DNA of 40,767 bases from the NCBI GenBank assembly GCA_945860565.1, contig CAMAQS010000012.1, positions 1-40,767 on the forward strand, read 5' to 3'. The position numbers were made by a program, and so were the translations under genes. Numbering within the stretch: position 1 is the stretch's first letter; each line of letters opens with the position of its first letter. Shown piece after piece: positions 18,539 through 28,918 of this stretch. The notes beneath the pieces were generated by a model. It was not told where the DNA came from. It did not search any database and worked only from the letters and a program-made list of their open reading frames with translations. This DNA comes from Chitinophaga pinensis. Its GTDB lineage: Bacteria; Bacteroidota; Bacteroidia; NS11-12g; UBA955.

Positions 18539-20860
18539 TCAGGAAACCGGTTCCAATACTTCCGTTGGACGCAATTTTAAGATAATCATTTTAGAAGTTG
18601 GCGTGTTGCTCTTATCTGCCACACTGTCTATTGGCACCAAGACATTTGTTTCAGGGAAATACGTTGCGCAACAACGCTCCGGAATACTGAATTCCAGTAT
18701 GATAAAATTTTTGGCCACGCGTTCACGTCCCCCAAAATCATTAATCAAATCTACCCTATCCCCGTGTTTATATCCCAACCGCTTTATGTCAAAAGCATTC
18801 ATAAATATAACCCTGCGTTCGTTGTGTACGCCTCGGTAACGGTCGTCTAAACCATAAATGGTGGTGTTAAATTGGTCGTGGCTGCGAACAGTCATCATCA
18901 TCAACTCATCTTCCTCAATTTTAATGGGTTGCACGGTTGCCACATTGAAATTTGCCTTGCCGGTAATGGTTTTAAACTGTCCTTCACGCGCTGAATTTGG
19001 CAAATAAAATCCACCCGGCAACCGCGCTCTATCGTTGTATAAATCGAACCCCGGAATCGTTTTTTCTATGTCCCAACGGATGTTGTCGTAATGTTCCATA
19101 TACCTCTGCCAGTTCACTTTCGTTTTATCTCCAAACACAGCCTGGGCCAATTTACACACTATTACTGGCTCACTCAACAAATTGTCTGATACAGGCTTAA
19201 GTACTCCTTTGGACATCTGAATGACTCCCATGGAATTCTCACAGGTCACAAATTGCAATTCGCCATTTAACACATCGTGGTCGGAACGACCCAAGCACGG
19301 CAGAATGATTGCTTCTTCGCCGGTAATTAAATGGCTTCGATTTAATTTCGTGGAAACCTGCACCGTTAACTTGCATTTTTCCAATGCTTCTGCCGTATAT
19401 ATGGTATCTGGAGTGGCTGACAAAAAATTCCCTCCCATGGCAAAAAACACCTTTACTTTACCCTCGTGCATGGCTTTGATGCTGTCTACCACATCTAAAC
19501 CGTGATCTGCAGGAGGTTCAAATCCAAATACCCGTTCAATATTATCTAAAAACGCTTTCGACGGTTTTTCGTAAATGCCCATTGTTCTGTCACCTTGCAC
19601 GTTGGAGTGGCCTCTTACCGGGCACGTACCAGCACCGGGTTTGGCAATGCTGCCTTTTGCAATGAGCATGTTTACCACTTCTTTGATGGTATCAACGGCA
19701 TTTTTATGCTGTGTTAAACCCATTGCCCAGCAGGAAATAATCTTTTTCTTGTATTTAATGGCTTGAAATGTCTCTTGAACCTGCTCTAACGTGATTCCAG
19801 AGTGATACACCAATTCATCAAAATTTTGAGCCAAAATATGCGACTTCCACTCTTCAAATCCAGAGCTATGATTTATTATGAACTCGGGATCCAATATTTG
19901 ACCCTTTTCACTTTCTTCGGCTTGCAACATTAGGTATGCCAAGGCCTGAAACAAAGCCAAATCTCCGTTGATTTTTACCTGTAAAAAGTGGTCTGTCAAT
20001 CGGGCTTTAATACCCAAAGCGCCTTTTATAGATTGTGGATCTTTAAAAGCCATGAGACCTGTTTCAGGAAGTGGATTCACAGAAATGATGGTACAGCCTT
20101 TTTCCTTTGCTTTTTGCAAGGCACTTAACATGCGTGGGTGGTTGGTTCCGGGATTTTGTCCGATGATAAAAATCACGTCCGCAACGTAAAAATCTTCCAG
20201 TTTTACACTTCCTTTTCCAATTCCGAGAGATTCGTTTAATGCCACACCACTTGACTCATGGCACATGTTGCTGCAATCGGGCAAATTGTTGGTGCCATAT
20301 TCGCGGACAAACAGTTGGTATAAAAATGCGGCTTCGTTGCTGGTTCTTCCGCTGGTATAAAACACAGACTCGTTGGGGTGATTTACCGCATTGAGTTCTG
20401 TTGCAATTTTCGCAAAAGCAGAATGCCAAGAAATTGGCCTATAGTGTGTTGCTCCTTTTTCCAAATACAATGGTTCTGCAATTCTGCCTTTTTTGCCAAT
20501 TTCATAGTCATTCAGTAATGACAAATCTGCGACCGAATTGTTGGCAAAAAAATCGGCGGTTAACCGTTTTGTTGTGGCTTCTTCTGCTACTGCTTTCGCC
20601 CCGTTTTCACAGTATTCACCGAGACTAGAGCGATCGTCATCTGGGTCGGGCCATGCGCAACTTGGACAATCGAACCCACCCTTTTGATTCAAATTAAACA
20701 ACGCTTTTAATCCCCGGGCTGCATTCATTCCGCTAAAAACATGTTTTACCGCAACAGTTACTCCAGTAATTCCGGCAGCGGATTCACTAACTTCCCTCAA
20801 TTTAAGCTTAAGTAAACTCTCAGGATTTTCGGGATTCGGATGGTTGTGTAATTTGGTCAT
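18539..20860 (-). CDS. FdhF/YdeP-family molybdopterin oxidoreductase
   Basis: CPSCAWPDPDDDRSSLGEYCENGAKAVAEEA, SNMCHESSGVAL, GQNPGTNHPRM, VRSHDQFNTTIYGLDDRYRGVHNERRV. Confidence 0.92.
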   Translation of the reverse strand: MTKLHNHPNPENPESLLKLKLREVSESAAGITGVTVAVKHVFSGMNAARGLKALFNLNQKGGFDCPSCAWPDPDDDRSSLGEYCENGAKAVAEEATTKRLTADFFANNSVADLSLLNDYEIGKKGRIAEPLYLEKGATHYRPISWHSAFAKIATELNAVNHPNESVFYTSGRTSNEAAFLYQLFVREYGTNNLPDCSNMCHESSGVALNESLGIGKGSVKLEDFYVADVIFIIGQNPGTNHPRMLSALQKAKEKGCTIISVNPLPETGLMAFKDPQSIKGALGIKARLTDHFLQVKINGDLALFQALAYLMLQAEESEKGQILDPEFIINHSSGFEEWKSHILAQNFDELVYHSGITLEQVQETFQAIKYKKKIISCWAMGLTQHKNAVDTIKEVVNMLIAKGSIAKPGAGTCPVRGHSNVQGDRTMGIYEKPSKAFLDNIERVFGFEPPADHGLDVVDSIKAMHEGKVKVFFAMGGNFLSATPDTIYTAEALEKCKLTVQVSTKLNRSHLITGEEAIILPCLGRSDHDVLNGELQFVTCENSMGVIQMSKGVLKPVSDNLLSEPVIVCKLAQAVFGDKTKVNWQRYMEHYDNIRWDIEKTIPGFDLYNDRARLPGGFYLPNSAREGQFKTITGKANFNVATVQPIKIEEDELMMMTVRSHDQFNTTIYGLDDRYRGVHNERRVIFMNAFDIKRLGYKHGDRVDLINDFGGRERVAKNFIILEFSIPERCCATYFPETNVLVPIDSVADKSNTPTSKMIILKLRPTEVLEPVS

Positions 20861-20876
20861 ATTTCAATCGTATTCG

Positions 20877-21245
20877 TTAACACTCCAAATTAGGATTTGG
20901 GTAATTGTTGCTTTGGTCTTCGAAGGTATTATCGATGCACACAAAATCTTTTTCAATGAGTAAAAACAAAGATTCCCCGTTTTCCAACGGCAGTTTGTGC
21001 TGAAATCCTACTTCTTCGGTTTCAACCCACTGTTTGGCAATATCTTCAGGCATTAAAAACACGATGCTGTTGTCTTGCCAATGTGCCGACAAGGTTTCAA
21101 CTTGATTTGAGCGACGCAAAATATAGCTAAATGTACCGCCCACCAATTGAGTCGTTTCCACCAACTCAGCAGTTTCAGCAAATCGTGCCACTTCTAATTT
21201 GTCTAATCTATATCTTACAGAATTGCCTTTTATTCGTATTTTCAT
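20877..21245 (-). CDS. DUF7009-like hypothetical protein
   Basis: MKIRIKGNSVRYRLDKLEVARFAETAELVETTQLVGGTFSYIL; between FdhF-like and FdhD genes. Confidence 0.65.
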   Translation of the reverse strand: MKIRIKGNSVRYRLDKLEVARFAETAELVETTQLVGGTFSYILRRSNQVETLSAHWQDNSIVFLMPEDIAKQWVETEEVGFQHKLPLENGESLFLLIEKDFVCIDNTFEDQSNNYPNPNLEC

Positions 21246-21327
21246 TTTAGCCTACTTTCGTTCGAATATACATATTTCAATTTCTCTTGGCAAATTTCGC
21301 AAATGGTTCCTTTGTGATTTTCAATTT

Positions 21328-22179
21328 TTACAAACCCATTCTTTCAGGAGCGCAGTAAACATTAAATCTATTCTCTTTTAAAAAACCGACCAAGGTGATG
21401 TCGTATTCTTCGGCAAGATCAATGGCCAAACTACTGGGTGCACCTATTGCACAAATCATGCGGATTCCGGCCATGCTTGCCTTTTGAACCAATTCAAAAC
21501 TGGCTCGTCCACTCAAAACCAATACATAGTCAAAACAGGGAATCAATCCCTCATTCAACGCAAAACCGATGAGTTTGTCAACCGCATTGTGACGGCCAAC
21601 ATCTTCTTTTATGTACTTGCACTCTCCAGACAAATCAAACAAAGCAGCGGCATGAATCCCTCCAGAATATTCAAAATTCAGTTGGGCATTGCGCAATTTT
21701 GATGGAAAGGTCATGATGGTTTCGGGGGATATTTTCCATTTTTTTTGGGGGATGATTATCGGACAAGCCAATTTAACCGCATCGATGGATGCTTTTCCGC
21801 ATACTCCGCAACTGGAGGTGGTATAAAAATTGCGTTCCAATTGTTTCAAATTCACATTAACCGTTTCCTTCAGCACAACAGTCACTCCTTGATGTTCCAT
21901 GTTTGATTCAGATAGATTCGCTTCTGAGGCAAGTACTTTTTCAACGTCTTGATTGCCTTGAATAATTCCTTCGGTATATAAAAAACCAATAGCCAATTCT
22001 TCGTCAGCCCCTGGTGTCCGCATGGTAATGGCTACAATCTGAACTGTTGAAACGCCATTAATGGTTTGCTCAATGGAAATTTCAAGCGGCTCTTCTACCG
22101 ACACCAAATCATTTACATGTGTTCTATTGGTTCCAGAAATCTTTAGAATTTCATAGGGAATTAAGGTGTTTTTTGTCAT
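21328..22179 (-). CDS. fdhD: Formate dehydrogenase accessory sulfurtransferase FdhD
   Basis: TTSSCGVCGKASIDAV, GGIHAAALFDLSGECKYIKEDVGRHNAVDKLIG, SGRASFELVQKASMAGI. Confidence 0.94.
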   Translation of the reverse strand: MTKNTLIPYEILKISGTNRTHVNDLVSVEEPLEISIEQTINGVSTVQIVAITMRTPGADEELAIGFLYTEGIIQGNQDVEKVLASEANLSESNMEHQGVTVVLKETVNVNLKQLERNFYTTSSCGVCGKASIDAVKLACPIIIPQKKWKISPETIMTFPSKLRNAQLNFEYSGGIHAAALFDLSGECKYIKEDVGRHNAVDKLIGFALNEGLIPCFDYVLVLSGRASFELVQKASMAGIRMICAIGAPSSLAIDLAEEYDITLVGFLKENRFNVYCAPERMGL

Positions 22180-23230
22180 TGGGGGTATCGAAGCTTTTAA
22201 AATGTTCGGGGTTTGTGATTAGAAGGGTTCGCGCTTTGTTTTCCTTGATTTTATCCATTAAAAATCCACTCAATGAGTGGTTGTTTTTAATCCCAATTTC
22301 AAAGTTCAAATCGCTGGCTGCATAGATTGCTATAAGTGGTTCTAGAAAATGGGTATCAGGATGTTTGTAACACACCGTTTTACCTGTGATTCGATACACT
22401 TGCAACAAATCAAATATTGCAGAAATCGGTAAATTTGGATAATCTATACCTATAAATAAAATACTCTTTTCAGTAAACTTTTTATGTGCGGTTAGTAATC
22501 CACCCATTGGTCCATTCTCTTGAAATTCAGGATCATCAGCAAAAACAGGATTTTCAGTTTCCAAGAAATCATTTGCATTTATTGCAACTAGGATATTGAG
22601 TGTTTGCAGTTGATTCACTACATATTGAAATTGAGGCAATCCATGGTAATTAATGAGTGCTTTGGGTTCACCCATGCGGCTACTTTTTCCTCCCGCTACT
22701 ACAACGGCTTGTATATTTGGAAAAGTTCTTATGAAAGGCCCTGTATTGACAATGGCATCAAACAATTTGTATTTTGTTAAAGCCCTATCTAATAGTGTGT
22801 TTCGTACAATTATCACCAACGAAGGTTTTGGTTCTTGGTGTTGATAATATTGGTTTAAAAATTGCGAAAATTGCGGTTCAAATCCGGCATTTGATTCTAT
22901 TTCAAGTTTTCCCAACTCGTCGATGATTAAATAATCGTGTATATTCTGCTTTAAGTCCTCTTTCAAATGGGCTAGTGCCCGAGAGAATGCAGATTTGTAA
23001 AATTCATATCTACCAATTTTAACGATTTCGGGGGATTGGTTTTCTGCAATTTCGGCAACCTCGAACGGGATATATTTTTGTGCAGCTGGAAAGTAAATTT
23101 GTCGCTTGTTATTAACTACCGGCGATAAGAATCCCCCCACAGACAAAGTATTATTGGAAGAAATCCAATCCATAATTAAGGTAGTTTTACCAATTCCAAT
23201 TGGCGCCGATATGATATAAATTTCGCTCAA
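22151..23230 (-). CDS. Fusion: P-loop NTPase (THEP1/NTPase_1-like) + MobA-like molybdenum cofactor guanylyltransferase
   Basis: N-term YIISAPIGIGKTTLIMDWI..YLIIDELGKLE; C-term VVVAGGKSSRMGEPKALINYHG..GPMGGLLTAHKKF..FIGIDYPNLP. Confidence 0.8.
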   Translation of the reverse strand: MSEIYIISAPIGIGKTTLIMDWISSNNTLSVGGFLSPVVNNKRQIYFPAAQKYIPFEVAEIAENQSPEIVKIGRYEFYKSAFSRALAHLKEDLKQNIHDYLIIDELGKLEIESNAGFEPQFSQFLNQYYQHQEPKPSLVIIVRNTLLDRALTKYKLFDAIVNTGPFIRTFPNIQAVVVAGGKSSRMGEPKALINYHGLPQFQYVVNQLQTLNILVAINANDFLETENPVFADDPEFQENGPMGGLLTAHKKFTEKSILFIGIDYPNLPISAIFDLLQVYRITGKTVCYKHPDTHFLEPLIAIYAASDLNFEIGIKNNHSLSGFLMDKIKENKARTLLITNPEHFKSFDTPNDKKHLNSL

Positions 23231-24222
23231 TTGATGCGATTTTCAACTTTGAATGCAATGAGGTATTCTATGCCAATGAAATATCTCAAGAATGGGGTGT
23301 GAAATTTCTTGGCAACCTGCACGCAGTGTAAATATTCCTGTTTTAGTTGGTTAAATTCGAGCATAATTTGGTTTACAGCTGCGGAATATTTGTTGTCTTT
23401 TACTTTTTTTGCAAGCAACCACTTAAACAGAGGATTCACCAACAAATAAATAAGCAATGTTGCCGTGATACTTCTTACAAAAACAGCCAATACATTAGAC
23501 TTATCGGAATCCGAAATGTATAAGATGGAGAGCATAAGAAACAATGTGACTGAATAAATTATCCAAAAAGGTTTTTTTCTTTTGGGGGATGTTGTCTTGG
23601 GTTTTAGTTCGTTTGTGGTGATTCCAGAAAGAGAATTTCTATTTTGGTTCAAGCGTGACATTCGTTTCGGTAATGTGCCCATTCGGGCACCGATAATCAT
23701 CCCCCAAAAAACATATAATGAAATATACGCGCCTAAAATCCAACTAGATACATTGGTTTCCAGTCCAAATTCTTTTGTTAAACCTGAAACAGTTTTATCG
23801 ATGGCTTTAAAAATGGATGTGCCATAAATTAATGTAAGGACAAGGATTTTTTGCATTGCCGATTCCAGCATAGCAATTATGGCAAAAACTATTGTTGCCA
23901 GATTATAGACGGGCAATACTTTAAATATGAACACTCCTATCAACCCTTGAAATACTACTGCGATATATGCGGGAGGTGGAGAATGAGGGCTTGCGGTTAC
24001 CTTAACCAAAATAACAATGAGTGTGGCTTTCAGTATTTCTTGAGTTGCATTTTTATTGTTATGGGCCATAATTGAAATTATAGCTACGGCAGATCCACCC
24101 ACAAGCAAACCAGTAAGTGGAATATGGAGCGCGTGTAAAACACCGCCCAATGTAGCTTCAACGAAGGCCCATAAGGCAGTAAGTTGAAACCAAATTGTAT
24201 TTTGTGAATTATTTGGATGCAT
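23227..24222 (-). CDS. Multi-pass membrane protein, unknown function, coupled to NTPase-MobA gene
   Basis: FVEATLGGVLHALHIPLTGLLVGGSAVAIISIM and further hydrophobic segments; ATGA-type 4-nt overlap with downstream gene. Confidence 0.7.
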   Translation of the reverse strand: MHPNNSQNTIWFQLTALWAFVEATLGGVLHALHIPLTGLLVGGSAVAIISIMAHNNKNATQEILKATLIVILVKVTASPHSPPPAYIAVVFQGLIGVFIFKVLPVYNLATIVFAIIAMLESAMQKILVLTLIYGTSIFKAIDKTVSGLTKEFGLETNVSSWILGAYISLYVFWGMIIGARMGTLPKRMSRLNQNRNSLSGITTNELKPKTTSPKRKKPFWIIYSVTLFLMLSILYISDSDKSNVLAVFVRSITATLLIYLLVNPLFKWLLAKKVKDNKYSAAVNQIMLEFNQLKQEYLHCVQVAKKFHTPFLRYFIGIEYLIAFKVENRIN

Positions 24223-24375
24223 GAAAGAGGACGAATTTACAAAAAAAATGTGTTTGGGTCTTTTTAAAAGAAATGTTCAAAAAACGACAATGTTACTTTT
24301 ATCACTTTAAAATTCGTTTTTTTTTAACTTTAGATTTGTGGACTATTTAAAATTCACCGTCAGAGTTCTTAAAAA

Positions 24376-24906
24376 ATGAAAAATACCGCAACCAATCCAT
24401 TATACGCATTCGTCATTTTCGGATTTGCTTTTTTTTCTTCTTGCGGTGAAAATACCAATAAATCTGACATCAAAAACTCAGATAGTACTAATAATACCAC
24501 AACAGAAACGGTTCAACAAAATAAAAAAGGTTTTTCGGACGTTGTAATTGAAGTTACTGATCAAATGAAGTTTACTTTATCAAAAATTGAGGTGAACGCC
24601 GGCGATACAGTGCAAATTACGTTCATTAATTCTGGCAAAATGCCTAAAGAGGCGATGGGTCATAACTGGACCTTGTTGCAATCTGCGGTAAAATTAGACG
24701 AATACGCTGCAGAAGCGGCAAAATATAAAGAAAACCAATATCAGGTAAAAGGCAGAGAAAACGATGTGATTGCTTTTACCCAGATTTTGGGACCTGGAGA
24801 AAAGGAAATTTTAAAATTTCCCGCTCCAATTAAGGGGAATTACAAATTTATTTGTACTTTTCCGGGCCATTACGGCATAATGCAAGGAGATTTCATTGTA
24901 AAATGA
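24376..24906 (+). CDS. Azurin/plastocyanin-type cupredoxin lipoprotein
   Basis: Lipobox FFSSCG; MGHNWTLLQ and FICTFPGHYGIMQGDFIVK copper-site motifs. Confidence 0.9.
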   Translation: MKNTATNPLYAFVIFGFAFFSSCGENTNKSDIKNSDSTNNTTTETVQQNKKGFSDVVIEVTDQMKFTLSKIEVNAGDTVQITFINSGKMPKEAMGHNWTLLQSAVKLDEYAAEAAKYKENQYQVKGRENDVIAFTQILGPGEKEILKFPAPIKGNYKFICTFPGHYGIMQGDFIVK

Positions 24907-24932
24907 TTATTTCATATAAGGGTTAGTATCTC

Positions 24933-24960
24933 AAAGGGTCGCTGTGGTTGGCGACCCTTT
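24933..24960. terminator. Intrinsic terminator hairpin
   Basis: AAAGGGTCGC-tgtggttg-GCGACCCTTT, between convergent genes. Confidence 0.8.
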
Positions 24961-25528
24961 ACTTTATCCTAAAATCTACTTTTGTACGTTCATTTGTAAG
25001 TTGTTCAGTTTTTCGATTTCCATTTACAATACAATGAACTATGTGTGTTTGACTATTAGTTTGCTTGAATAAGGCGGTATTTTCAAATTGAATCTTCTGA
25101 ATTTCTTTCAATTGCTTGTATGATATTTTTTTGATAGGCAACATATAAATCCAGGTTGCTTCTTCTTCTACAGACCATCCCTTTACAAATAAGGGAACAT
25201 TTAAAACAGTGATTTTTGATTTGGGTTTTCGTTGAAAACAAAGTGATAAATGGATGTGATTGTTAAAATATTGTGACAATTGTTTTTGGGACTCTTCTGT
25301 AGTTCGTTCTTCTGGTAGAAAATGAAACCCGTTTTCCTGTTGAAGTGCGCGTTGTAAATCGTCTGTAAATAGTTTAACTTCAACTAGGCAGTTATTGTCA
25401 ACAGAATTTTTGGTTTCGACAAAAATTTGTGAAACTCCTACAAAAAAAGGATGAGTAACAAATCCCATCACAAAGGGAATACACAATATACTAGTCAAAA
25501 AAAATCTCTGTTTTCTCATTTCCCTCAT
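24959..25528 (-). CDS. DUF6702-like protein
   Basis: THPFFVGVSQIFVETKNSVDNNCLVEVKLFTDDLQRAL pattern. Confidence 0.6.
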   Translation of the reverse strand: MREMRKQRFFLTSILCIPFVMGFVTHPFFVGVSQIFVETKNSVDNNCLVEVKLFTDDLQRALQQENGFHFLPEERTTEESQKQLSQYFNNHIHLSLCFQRKPKSKITVLNVPLFVKGWSVEEEATWIYMLPIKKISYKQLKEIQKIQFENTALFKQTNSQTHIVHCIVNGNRKTEQLTNERTKVDFRIK

Positions 25529-25554
25529 TTAAATTGCACAAAAATAGGCGAACA

Positions 25555-26163
25555 ATGAATGATTTTAATCTGTGGTTAAGTGACTTTGTTCTATGGGCTA
25601 AAATTGGGATAGAGCACATTACAGATTGGCAGGGTGCTGACCACCTATTATTCATAGTGATAACCGCAGGATTTTATTCGCTTTCTGATTGGAAAAAGTC
25701 TTTGTGGTTAAGTTTGGCTTTTACATTAGGCCATAGCGTTACGTTGGTTCTTAGTACCTATCAGGTAATTTCCTTGCCTACCGTAGTTATTGAAGTTCTA
25801 ATTCCGATAACTATTCTGGTGGCGGTTATCTTCAGGATTTTTGAAACTTTGAATCTTTTGAACGCTTCACAACGATATTTATTTGCTACAATAATACTTT
25901 TTGGTTGCATTCATGGATTGGGATTTTCCAATGTGTTAAAATCAATGTTAGGAAGAGAGATGAATATTCTTAATCCTTTATTGGCATTTAATATAGGCCT
26001 AGAATTCGGACAGATATTGATATTAAGTTTTGTGATTATTTTAGGACATCTGGTTCAGAATATTTTAAATTACAGTCGAAGCATTTGGAATTGGTCGATT
26101 ATAGTTATAGTTGGAATTTCCTCAATCTATCTCATTTATGATAGATTAATGATGGTAATTTAG
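25555..26163 (+). CDS. HupE/UreJ-family membrane protein
   Basis: GIEHITDWQGADHLLFIVITAG, LAFTLGHSVTLVL, FGCIHGLGFSNVL. Confidence 0.88.
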   Translation: MNDFNLWLSDFVLWAKIGIEHITDWQGADHLLFIVITAGFYSLSDWKKSLWLSLAFTLGHSVTLVLSTYQVISLPTVVIEVLIPITILVAVIFRIFETLNLLNASQRYLFATIILFGCIHGLGFSNVLKSMLGREMNILNPLLAFNIGLEFGQILILSFVIILGHLVQNILNYSRSIWNWSIIVIVGISSIYLIYDRLMMVI

Positions 26164-26213
26164 ACTTTTCCATTGATAAGGATTTTGTATATTCGCTCTT
26201 TTATAGCCATTTT

Positions 26214-28703
26214 ATGCAACGAATTTTACTACTAACTGCCTTAATATTTGGATTTAACCGAACAAACGCTCAGAATATCCCAAATAATCCAAAGTCAAAC
26301 CATGGGAACAAGTTTGAACAATTGGGAAGTATTTTGGCAGATCCAAATGAATATAGGGCTGCTTCAGGTGCGCCGGGCCATGCATACTGGCAACAAAAGG
26401 CAGATTACGTCATTAATGCTGAACTTTTAGAAACGCAGCGTATTTTAAAAGGCGAAGAACAAATTACTTATCACAATCAATCACCAGATGCACTCGATTA
26501 TTTGTGGCTGCAATTAGACGAAAATGAACATTCCCCAACGGGTGAATCCAATTATTTCAATGAAAGTAAATTTCAGCAGCCCATTACCCCAGATCAGTTG
26601 AATGGCTTAGATGTAAAAGAATTATTGGCCGGTTATGGTGTAAATATTGAATGGGTTAAGGATGCAAAAAACAATCCTCTACCTTATGTTATTAATTATA
26701 CAATGATGCGGGTAGATCTACCCAAGCCGCTTAAACCGGGGGAAAAATTCATTTTCAAAATTAAATGGGACTATAAAATTCCTGAAAAAATGAAAATTGG
26801 AGGCCGCGGTGGATATGAATTTTTTAAAGAAGACGGCAATTGTCTGTTCACTATTTCTCAGTGGTACCCTAGAATGTGTGTTTATTCAGATTATCAAGGA
26901 TGGAACCACAAACAGTTTACAGGAAGGGGTGAATTTTCTTTGGTTTTTGGGGATTATGATGTGAGTATGACTGTTCCTTCGGACCATATAATTGCAGCTA
27001 CAGGAGAGTGCAACAATTACAATGAAGTATTGAGTGCTGAGCAACTTAAACGCTGGAAATCCTCACAAAGCGCGTTAACTCCAATGCAAATTGTTACATT
27101 AGAGGAAGCATTGGCAAAGGAAAAAAATCCAATATTGGACCCTTCAGATAAAAATATTTCCTTGAAAAAAACATGGAGATACAGTGCCAAAAACGTACGC
27201 GATTTTGCTTGGGGCAGTTCAAGAAAATTCACTTGGGATGCAATGGGTGTAGATGTAAAAGGCAAAAAAGTTATGTGTATGAGTTACTATCCCAAGGAAT
27301 CTTATCCATTATACAACAAATATTCAACCAAAGTGGTTGCACACACCATTCTTACTTATTCAAAATATACAATCCCCTATCAATATCCAGTTGCCATTAG
27401 CGTTGAAGCTTCGTCTGGAATGGAATATCCAATGATTTGTTTTAATTATGGTAGAACGGACAAAGAAGGCAATTACTCTAAAGAGACGAAATATGGGATG
27501 ATTGGAGTAATCATTCATGAAGTTGGACACAATTTTTTCCCTATGATCATTAATTCTGATGAACGTCAATGGAGTTGGATGGATGAAGGGTTAAATACGT
27601 TTGTACAATTTTTAGCCGAGCAAGAGTTCGACAATGATTATCCATCTAGAAGAGGTCCTGCGCATAAAATTGTGGATTACATGAAGTTGCCAACAGAAAG
27701 ATTGGAACCAATAATGACAAACTCAGAAAACATTATAGAGTTTGGTCCGAACGCTTATGCTAAACCTGCCACTGCCTTAAATATATTGCGTGAAACAGTT
27801 ATGGGAAGAACCCTATTTGATCATGCATTTAAAACATATTGTGAGCGTTGGGCTTACAAACACCCTACCCCATCAGACTTTTTCAGAACAATGGAAGATG
27901 CTTCGGGTGTTGATTTAGATTGGTTTTGGAGAGCTTGGTTTTACGACATTGAACCAGTTGATATTGCATTAGACAGTGTCGTGGCCTTTAAGGTATTTTC
28001 ACCAGAAAAAATGCCACTTAAAGCGGATAGTTTTGAAAATGTAAAACTTGAAGCGATTGCTGTTCCAGGCAATCCGAGACGCAGAAACCGCAATTTAGCG
28101 CCGCAACCAGAAGATACTTATTTGCATGTATCGAGATTGCGAAATAAAGCTGAAAAAATGTCTTTTGCGGTAGAACGAGATACTTCATTGAGGGATTTTT
28201 ATGATTCTTACAACTCGAAAATAGACACGGCCGCCGATAAATATTACGAAATGAACAGGCAACGCGATACTGCACAAAAAGTAAATGTAAATTTAAAATA
28301 CCCAAATTTAACGTTGTTAACGCCCGAGGAATTGATTAAATATTCCAATAATTATTACTATGAATTAACATTAAAAAATCTAGGTGGAGCGGTAATGCCT
28401 GTAATAATTCGTTGGAATTTCGTAGACGGCACCTCTGAGGTTGAATATATCAGTGCATATATATGGAGAAAAGATGAGTATCAAGTAACCAAAGGTTTTG
28501 TTAAATACAAAGAAGTTGCGAGCATTGTTATCGATCCATTCCGTGAAACAGCGGACATAAATGAAGGCAACAACCAGTGGCCGGGGGTAAAAATGTTATC
28601 GAGATTTGAAATATACAAATCTAAATCAGGCGACAACGAAACCCCAAGTAATCCAATGAAGCGAAACAAAGACTTCCGCAAAAAGACATTTAGGAAATAT
28701 TAA
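26214..28703 (+). CDS. M1-family metallopeptidase
   Basis: VIIHEVGHNFFPMIINSDERQWSWMDEGLNTFVQFLAEQE (HExxH...E); signal peptide. Confidence 0.93.
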   Translation: MQRILLLTALIFGFNRTNAQNIPNNPKSNHGNKFEQLGSILADPNEYRAASGAPGHAYWQQKADYVINAELLETQRILKGEEQITYHNQSPDALDYLWLQLDENEHSPTGESNYFNESKFQQPITPDQLNGLDVKELLAGYGVNIEWVKDAKNNPLPYVINYTMMRVDLPKPLKPGEKFIFKIKWDYKIPEKMKIGGRGGYEFFKEDGNCLFTISQWYPRMCVYSDYQGWNHKQFTGRGEFSLVFGDYDVSMTVPSDHIIAATGECNNYNEVLSAEQLKRWKSSQSALTPMQIVTLEEALAKEKNPILDPSDKNISLKKTWRYSAKNVRDFAWGSSRKFTWDAMGVDVKGKKVMCMSYYPKESYPLYNKYSTKVVAHTILTYSKYTIPYQYPVAISVEASSGMEYPMICFNYGRTDKEGNYSKETKYGMIGVIIHEVGHNFFPMIINSDERQWSWMDEGLNTFVQFLAEQEFDNDYPSRRGPAHKIVDYMKLPTERLEPIMTNSENIIEFGPNAYAKPATALNILRETVMGRTLFDHAFKTYCERWAYKHPTPSDFFRTMEDASGVDLDWFWRAWFYDIEPVDIALDSVVAFKVFSPEKMPLKADSFENVKLEAIAVPGNPRRRNRNLAPQPEDTYLHVSRLRNKAEKMSFAVERDTSLRDFYDSYNSKIDTAADKYYEMNRQRDTAQKVNVNLKYPNLTLLTPEELIKYSNNYYYELTLKNLGGAVMPVIIRWNFVDGTSEVEYISAYIWRKDEYQVTKGFVKYKEVASIVIDPFRETADINEGNNQWPGVKMLSRFEIYKSKSGDNETPSNPMKRNKDFRKKTFRKY

Positions 28704-28918
28704 GTTTTAAATCCTCCATTTTAGAATATCTGCCTTTCTAATGTTTTATTAAGTTTAGAATCACAAAACTTACTTTTTGATTTGTGGGGGATATTTATTG
28801 TACTATTTTAGAAAAAAGCAAAAAAAAACAAAGGTGGGTTCCTGTGTTCAACTAATTGATTGACAATGCAAAATTAAAGTTTATTGAATTTTATTTTGCA
28901 GTTTCTAAAAAAAAGTTA

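Noticed and set aside
18603-20628. Several plus ORFs of 63-94 aa
   Set aside because: All antisense to the molybdopterin oxidoreductase gene and low quality.
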